From NCBI RefSeq assembly GCF_045679555.1, contig NC_092092.1, positions 20,196,469 through 20,260,468 of the forward strand: DNA of 64,000 bases. Direction: 5' to 3'. A program made the position numbers and the translations under genes. The DNA comes from Salvelinus alpinus (lineage: Eukaryota > Chordata > Actinopteri > Salmoniformes > Salmonidae). The first letter of the stretch is position 1. Every line of letters begins with the position of its first letter. Shown here in pieces: positions 58,162 through 64,000 of the stretch. The notes beneath the pieces are model-generated. The model was not told the origin of the DNA, made no database searches, and saw only the letters and a program-made list of their open reading frames with translations.

Positions 58162-59700
58162 CACTGCAGTTCAAAAGTTTGGGGTCACTTAGAAATGTCC
58201 ATGTTTTTTAAAGAAAAGCACCGTTTTTTTGCCCATTAAAATAACATCAAATTGATCAGAAATACAGTGTAGACATTGTTCATGTTGTTTAATGACTATT
58301 ATAACTGGAAACGGCTGATTTTTAAGCACACACACACAATATCGACATAGGCGTACAGAGGCCCATTATCAGCAACCATCACTCCCCTGTTCCAATGGCA
58401 CATTGTGTTAGCTAATCGAAGTTGATAATTTTTTAAGGCTAATTGATCATTAGAAAACCCTTTTGCAATTATTTTAGCACAGCTGAAAACTGTTGTCCTG
58501 ATTAAAGAAGCAATACAACTGGCCTTCTTTAGACTAGTTGCGTATCTGGAGCATCAGCATTCATGGGTTCGATTACAGGCTCAAAATGGTCAGAACAAAG
58601 AACTTTCTTCTGAAACCCGTCAGTCTGTTCTTGTTCTGAGAAAGGGAAGGCTATTCCATGCGAGAAATTGCTGAAGATCTCGTACAACACTGTACTACTC
58701 CCTTCACAGAACAGCGCAAACTGGCTCTAACCAGAATAGAAAGAGGAGTGGGAGGCCCCAGTGCACAACTGAGCAAGAGGACAAGTACATTAGAGTGTCT
58801 AGTTTGAGAAACAGACGCCTCACAATTCCTCAACTGGCAGTTTCATTAAATAGTAACCGCAAATCACCAGTCTCAACGTCACCAGTGAAGAGGCGACTCC
58901 GGGATGCTGGCCTTCTAGGCAGAGTTGCAAAGAAAAGAAAAGCCATATCTCAGACTGGCCAATAAAAAGAAAAGATTAAGATGGGCAAAAGAACACAGAC
59001 ACTGGACAGAGGAAGGTTGGAAAAAAGTGTTATGGACAGACGAATCTAAGTTTGAGGTGTTTGGATCACAAAGAAGAACATTCGTGAGATACAGAAAAAA
59101 TGAAAAGATGCTGGAGGAGTGCTTGACGCCATCTGTCAAGCATAAGCATGGTGGAAGCAATGTGATGGTCTGGGGGTGCTTTGGTGGTGGTAAAGTGGGA
59201 GATTTATACAGGGTAAAAGGAATCATGAAAAGGACGGTGCTTAATTGGAGCCAATTTCCTCCTACAACAGGACAATGACGCAAAGTACAGCTCCAAACTA
59301 TGCAATAACTATTTAGGGATGAAGCAGTCAGCTGGTATTCTGTCTATAATGGAATAGCCAGCACAGTCACCGGATCCCAACCCTATTGAGCTGTTGTGGG
59401 AGCAGCTTGACCGTATGGTACCTAAGAAGTGCCCATCAAGCCAATCCAATTTGTGGGAGGTGCTTCAGGAAGCATGGGGTGAAATCTCTTCAGATTACCT
59501 CAACAAATTGACAACTAGAATGCCAAAGGTCTGCAAGCCTGTAATTGCTGCAAATGGAGGATTCTTTGACGAAAGCAGCGTTTTAAGGACACAATTATTA
59601 TTTAAATTAAAAATCATTATTTTTAACCTTGTCAATGTCTTGACTATATTTCCTTTTCATTTTGTAACTCATTTCATGTCTACTAGTATGTAAGTGACTC
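58162..59700 (+). mobile_element. Tc1-like transposon, right end decayed
   Basis: The left end 'cactgcagttcaaaagtttg' plus 'gggtcacttagaaatgtcc' is a well-known salmonid Tc1 terminus. The matching right terminus is not intact: sequence after 59680 diverges ('agtgactccgtagtagtg'). The copy lies in a CA-rich flank. Confidence 0.88.
58586..59625 (+). pseudogene. Tc1-like transposase pseudogene
   Basis: ATG at 58586 with an immediate frameshift. The HTH region and GRP-like linker are recognisable in the DNA (58640-58900) but out of frame. The open part 58925-59278 has KRLRWAKEHRHWTEEGWKKV, LWTDESKFEVFG (first catalytic D) and NVMVWGCFGGGKVGD. A deletion at about 59232 ('gaaaaggacggtgcttaatt') removes part of the loop before the second D, found in another frame as QQDNDAKYS (near 59266-59290). 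The last part (59394-59693) reads WEQLDRMVPKKCPSSQSNLW. The catalytic E lies just before it, in DPNPIELLWEQ. Not functional. Confidence 0.88.
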
Positions 59701-59753
59701 CGTAGTAGTGAAGCAAACAGAGTACAAGATAACCGTCTCATTAATGTTGCCTA

Positions 59754-59965
59754 GAAACTAGACTGTTGTAAGGAACTAATAAACACACAACATGTACAAA
59801 CACACACACATGCATGTTGACGTGTGTGTGTGTATTTGTGTGTGGGTTTGTGTCTTTCTATATGTCTGTCAACACACACACAAATACACACACACACGTC
59901 AACATGCATGTGTGTGTGTTTGTACATGTTGTGTGTTTATTAGTTCCTTACAACAGTCTAGTTTC
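59754..59965. repeat. Perfect 91-bp inverted repeat with 30-bp spacer
   Basis: Left arm 59754-59844 (starts GAAACTAGACTGTTGTAAGG), spacer 59845-59874, right arm 59875-59965 (ends CCTTACAACAGTCTAGTTTC). The arms are fully complementary by base-by-base reading. The arms contain short CA/TG runs and unique sequence. Confidence 0.95.
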
Positions 59966-59975
59966 ACGCGCACGC

Positions 59976-60116
<141 letters not shown>

Positions 60117-60330
60117 AACAGCACAACGATCAATTACAGTACGCACAAAAAAGCTAAGACAAATTCTCTTTCTCTCTCTGTAACGATCTATTGTCCTGGC
60201 TCTCCTGTTATTGAATCTCCAGATCAAGTATCGAGCATGCAGTCCAGCCCAGTGTTAGCTATTGTTTGTCTGTATTTAATTCACTGCTAGACAGAAACTG
60301 GCGCCAAACAGTATAAAATCGATATAAGAT

Positions 60331-60525
60331 TGACTGGGCTCCCGAGTGGCGCAGCGGTCTAAGGCATTGCATTTCAGTGCAAAAGGTGTCACTACAGTCC
60401 CTGTATCACATCCGGCCGTGATTGGGAGTCCCATAGGACGGTGCACAATTGGCCCAGTGTCGTTCGGGGTAGGCGTCATTGTAAATAAGAATTTGTTCTT
60501 AACTGACTTGCCTAGTTAAATAAAG
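60331..60525 (+). mobile_element. tRNA-derived salmonid SINE
   Basis: The head 'gtggcgcagcggtctaaggc' is a tRNA-like A-box region, then 'gtgattgggagtcccatagg' and the LINE-like tail 'gttcttaactgacttgccta' + 'gttaaataaagg'. Same head family as 21902-21999. SmaI/SlmI type is likely; the exact subfamily is not determined. Confidence 0.82.
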
Positions 60526-61815
60526 GTTTGCTCTGTATGCATCAATGATATCGCTCTTGCTGCTGATGATTCTCTGATCCACCTCTCCGCAGACGACACT
60601 ATTCTGTATACTTCTGGCCCTTCTTTGGACACTGTGTTAACTAACCTACAGACGAGCTTCAATGCCATACAACTCTCCTTCCGTGGCCTCCAACTGCTCT
60701 TAAATGCAAGTAAAACTAAATGCATGCTCTTCAACCGATCGCTGCCTGCACCTTCCCACCCGTCCAGCATCACTACTCTGGACGGTTCTGAGGTTCTGAC
60801 TTAGAATATGTGGACAATTACAAATACCTAGGTGTCTGGTTAGACTGTAAACTCTCCTTCCAGACTCACATTAAGCATCTCCAATCCAAAATTACATCTA
60901 GAATCGGCTTCCTATTTCGCAACAAAGCATCCTTCACTCATGCTGCCAAACATACCCTCGTAAAACTGACTATCATACCGATCCTCGACTTCTGTGATGT
61001 CATTTATAAAATAGCCTCCAACACTCTACGTAGCAAATTGGATGCAGTCTATCACAGTGCCATCTGTTTTGTCACCAAAACCAAAGTCACTACCCACCAC
61101 TGCGACCTGTATGCCCTTGTTGGCTGGCTCTCGCTTCATATTCGTCGCCAAACCTCTGACTCCAGGTCATCTATAAGTATTTTCTAGGTAAAGCCCCGCC
61201 TTATCTCAGCTCACTGGTCACCATAGCAGCACCCACCCGTAGCACGCGCTCCAGCAGGTATATTTCACTAGTCACCCCCAAAGCCTATTCCTCCTTTGGC
61301 CGCCTTTCCTTCCAGTTCTCTGCTGCCAATGACTGGAACGAATTGCAAAAATCACTGAAGCTGGAGACTCATCTCTCCCTCACTAACTTCAAGCATCAGC
61401 TGTCAGAGCAGCTCACAGATCACTGCACCTGTACATAGGCCATCTGTTAATTGCCCATCCAACTACCTCATCCCCAAATTGTTATTATTATTTTTTTTTT
61501 TGGTCCTTTGAACCCCAGTATCTCTACTTGCACATTCATCTTCTGCACATCTATCACTCCAGTGTTTAATTCCTAAATTGTAATTACTTCGCCACTACGA
61601 CCTATTTATTGTCTTACCTCCCTAATCTTACCTCATTTGCACACACTGTATATAGATTTTCTCTATTGTGTTATTGACTGTACGTTTGTTTATCCCATGT
61701 GTAACTCTGTGTTGTAGTTTGTGTTGCACTGCTTTGCTTTATCTTGGCCAGGTCGCAGTTGTAAATGAGAACTTGTTCTCAACTGGCCTACCTGGTTAAG
61801 TAACGGTGAAATAAA
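60526..61815 (+). mobile_element. LINE 3' half (RT to tail), decayed
   Basis: It starts inside RT: CINDIALAA..., then the catalytic-site-like LSADDTILYTS (near 60590), LLLNASKTKCMLFNRS, YLGVWLDCKLSFQTHI (60810-61187 frame), TIIPILDFCDVIY and a C-terminal LHIRRQTSDS. A stop (about 60801) separates two parts and the frame changes again after 61187. The 3' tail ends 'aatgagaacttgttctcaac' + 'ctggttaagtaacggtg', the same as at 11655-11822. It sits directly behind a SINE with a related tail. An L2/RSg-1-type LINE is likely. Confidence 0.85.
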
Positions 61816-62014
61816 TAAACACTCTCCCCTACCATAGTGTGGATGGGCATTTGTAAGTTATGTTTTCCTTACACCAGTGGATGTCATGTAGCCTATATAA
61901 TGTATAGTATGCTGAAGACAGATGTTATGCCATCAAACTGTTCCCTACATCATCCTTCTGCGATGGAAAGTAGATGTTCTATAAACGTTAAAATAAAATA
62001 AATAAATAAATGTT

Positions 62015-62165
62015 GGGATATTTCTAGGGAGTTTTTCCTAGCCACCGTGCTTCTACACCTGCATTGCTTGCTGTTTGGGGTTTTAGGCTGGGTTTCTGTA
62101 CAGCACTTTGAGACACCAGCTGATGTAAGAAGGGCTATATAAATACATTTGATTTGATTTGATAG
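62015..62165 (+). mobile_element. Repeat tail (LINE or SINE 3' end)
   Basis: 'cttgctgtttggggttttag', 'acagcactttgagacaccag' and 'agggctatataaatacattt' ending in (GATTT)n is a very common teleost 3' tail. Non-coding. Confidence 0.7.
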
Positions 62166-62237
62166 ATTCTGAGGCAAAGCAGCAACAGTTTCTTGACAAT
62201 AAATCATTGTAGGGGTTGACATTGGTATCTTTTTTTG

Positions 62238-64000
62238 TACTTCCGGCGCCGAACAGGATGGCTGCCTCGCTTCGCGTTCCTTGGAAAATATGCAGTATTT
62301 TGTTTTTCTATGTGTTATTTCTTACATTGGTACCCCGGGTGATCTTAAGTTTCATTACATACAGCCGGGAGGAACTACTGAATATACGATTAACGTCAAC
62401 TAACCACCCTTCCTACCAGGAATATGACTTTCCCGAAACGGATCCAGTGTCTTGCCTTCCACCCAATACAATGGACCTGATCCCAGCCGGCGAAGCTACA
62501 CGACGCCGAAAAAGGGGCAAACGTAGCGGTCTCCTGGTCAGGCTTCGGAGACGAGCACATCGCGCTCCACTCCCTAGCATACTACTCGCCAATGTCCAGT
62601 CTCTTGAGAATAAGGTCGATGAAATCCGAGCACGGGTAACATTCGAGAGAGACATCAGGGATTGCAACGTGCTCTGCTTCACGGAAACATGGCTAACTGA
62701 AAAGACGCTAACGGAGTCGGTGCAGCCAGCTGGTTTCTTCACGCATCGCGCAGACAGAAACATACATCTTTCTGGTAAGAAGAGGGGCGGGGGGGTATGC
62801 CTCATGATTAACGAGACGTGGTGTGACCATCATAACAACACTCAGGAACTAAAGTCATTCTGTTCACCTGATCTAGAACTCCTCACAATCAAATGTAGAC
62901 CGCATTATCTACCAAGGGAATTCACTTCGGTCATAATCACAGCCGTATATATTCCCCCCCAAGCAGACACATCGATGGCCCTGAACGAACTCTATCTGAC
63001 TCTCTGTAAACTGGAAACCACACACCCTGAGGCTGCATTCATCGTAGCTGGGGATTTTAACAAGGCTAATCTAAAAACAAAACTCCCTAAATTCTATCAG
63101 CACATCGATTGTCCGACCAGGGCTGGCAGAACTCTGGACCATTGTTATACTAACTTCCGCGACGCATATAAGGCCCTCCCCCGCCCTCCTTTCGGAAAAG
63201 CTGACCACGACTCCATTTTGTTGATTCCAGCCTACAAACAGAAATTAAAACTACAAGCTCCCGCGCTCAGGTCTGTTCAACGCTGGTCCGACCAATCTGA
63301 ATCCACGCTTCAAGACTGCTTTGATCACGCGGATTGGAATATGTTCCGCACGGCGTCCAACAACAACAATGATGAATATGCAGATTCGGTGAGCGAGTTC
63401 ATTAGGAAGTGCATTGACGATGTCGTACCCAGAGCAACGATTAAAACATTCCCAAACCAGAAACCGTGGATTAACGGCAGCATTCGCGTGAAACTGAAAG
63501 CGCGAACCACTGCTTTTAACCAGGGCAAGGTGACCGGAAACATGACCGAATACACACAGTGTAGCTATTCTCTCCGCAAGGCTATCAAACAGGCTAAGTC
63601 CCAGTACAGAGACAAAATTGAATCGCAATTCAACAGCTCAGACACAAGGGGTATGTGGCAGGGTCTACAGTCTATCACGGATTACAAAAAGAAAAGCAGC
63701 CCCGTCGCGGATCAGGATGTCTTGCTCCCAGACAGGCTAAATACCTTTTTTGCCCGCTTTGAGGATAATACAGTGCCACTGACACGGCCCACTACCAAAA
63801 CCTGCGGGCTCTCCTTCACTGCAGCCGAGGTGAGTAAAACATTTAAACGTGTTAACCCTCGCAAGGCTGCAGGCCCAGACGGCATTCCCAGCCGCGTCCT
63901 CAGAGCATGCGCAGACCAGCTGGCTGGTGTGTTTACGGACATATTCAATCAATCCTTAGCCCAGTCTGCTGTTCCCACATGCTTCAAGAGGGCCACCATT
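62238..64000 (+). mobile_element. Young LINE, complete 5' end, continues past window
   Basis: Starts near 62238 ('cttccggcgccgaacagg') with a short leader before an uninterrupted ORF. The endonuclease and the beginning of RT are present; the rest lies beyond the window. The lack of stops over 1743 bp suggests a recent copy. Confidence 0.85.
62258..64000 (+). CDS. LINE ORF2: APE-type endonuclease and start of reverse transcriptase (partial)
   Basis: 581 codons from ATG 62258 to the window edge without a stop. N-terminal hydrophobic segment (about aa 11-36), then a basic stretch RRRKRGKR. Endonuclease catalytic residues in order: N112 (LLANVQS), E143 (FTETWL), D266 and N268 (VAGDFNKAN), D316 and H317 (GKADHDS). 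A linker follows (FPNQKPW, KIESQFNSSDTRGMWQGLQS, KKKSSP) and the RT opening NPRKAAGPDGIPSRVL from about aa 533, then FNQSLAQSAVPTCFKRATI at the edge. Activity would nick target DNA and prime reverse transcription. The motif pattern fits the jockey/CR1/L2 group. The 3' end and completeness cannot be judged. The start is chosen because ATG follows the typical 'cttccggcgccg' leader directly. Confidence 0.9.
   Translation, partial: MAASLRVPWKICSILFFYVLFLTLVPRVILSFITYSREELLNIRLTSTNHPSYQEYDFPETDPVSCLPPNTMDLIPAGEATRRRKRGKRSGLLVRLRRRAHRAPLPSILLANVQSLENKVDEIRARVTFERDIRDCNVLCFTETWLTEKTLTESVQPAGFFTHRADRNIHLSGKKRGGGVCLMINETWCDHHNNTQELKSFCSPDLELLTIKCRPHYLPREFTSVIITAVYIPPQADTSMALNELYLTLCKLETTHPEAAFIVAGDFNKANLKTKLPKFYQHIDCPTRAGRTLDHCYTNFRDAYKALPRPPFGKADHDSILLIPAYKQKLKLQAPALRSVQRWSDQSESTLQDCFDHADWNMFRTASNNNNDEYADSVSEFIRKCIDDVVPRATIKTFPNQKPWINGSIRVKLKARTTAFNQGKVTGNMTEYTQCSYSLRKAIKQAKSQYRDKIESQFNSSDTRGMWQGLQSITDYKKKSSPVADQDVLLPDRLNTFFARFEDNTVPLTRPTTKTCGLSFTAAEVSKTFKRVNPRKAAGPDGIPSRVLRACADQLAGVFTDIFNQSLAQSAVPTCFKRATI

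Noticed and set aside
63251..63952. Minus ORFs of 125, 76, 78 and 71 aa
   Set aside because: Shadows of the uninterrupted LINE ORF2 on the plus strand, which reaches the window edge.

Overview
The window is vertebrate nuclear DNA from a salmonid fish (Salmo, Oncorhynchus, Salvelinus or a close relative). Evidence for this is a HpaI-type SINE, a second tRNA-derived salmonid SINE head, Sleeping-Beauty-type and other Tc1 transposons, recurrent short salmonid repeats, long CA/CT microsatellites and a teleost-like two-pore potassium channel gene. There is no bacterial-style operon structure. Almost everything in the window is transposon-derived or simple-sequence DNA.

Host gene: one protein-coding gene is visible. 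It is the 3' part of a THIK-type K2P channel, best matched to KCNK12/THIK-2, on the minus strand in three exons (43870-43507, 42908-42761, 42605-42210) with canonical splice sites. The first exon (start codon, TM1, extracellular cap, most of pore 1) is not found and probably lies beyond 43.9 kb or outside the window. The two small introns inside the second half of the protein are unusual compared with the two-exon mammalian gene.

Layout. 1-7.4 kb: LINE, Tc1 and TTAA-type repeat fragments, including a full-length Sleeping-Beauty-type Tc1 copy (4872-6482). 7.65-11.6 kb: a very young, internally deleted Ty3/gypsy chromovirus on the minus strand with 513-bp LTRs identical by eye, a 5-bp target duplication and a primer-binding site complementary to its own LTR. 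11.6-17.9 kb: LINE tail, TTAA-type repeat and a second, old, decayed gypsy element, also minus. 18.3-22 kb: LINE fragment, microsatellites and small elements. 22-31.1 kb: a minisatellite of about 34-bp units interrupted by a 6-kb LINE; the LINE and the array each carry a solo LTR. 31-36 kb: MITEs and tandem repeats. 36.2-37.7 kb: a young but frameshifted Tc1 element. 38-42 kb: microsatellites, a polypurine tract and little else. 42.2-43.9 kb: kcnk12. 44.4-46.4 kb: a TG repeat and a chimaeric Tc1. 47.8-52.9 kb: a deeply nested stack (MITE > Tc1 > HpaI SINE > TTAA element > inverted TTAA element). 53-60 kb: 42-bp minisatellite, microsatellites, another Tc1 pseudogene and a 91-bp perfect inverted repeat. 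60.3-64 kb: SINE, a LINE 3' half, and the complete 5' end of a LINE whose ORF is open to the window edge.

No previously undescribed gene system with host function could be supported. The most informative items are the non-autonomous gypsy element with its self-priming signature, the nested insertion stack, the extra kcnk12 introns, and the paired solo-LTR/empty-site evidence. Family names rest on sequence recognition without database searches.
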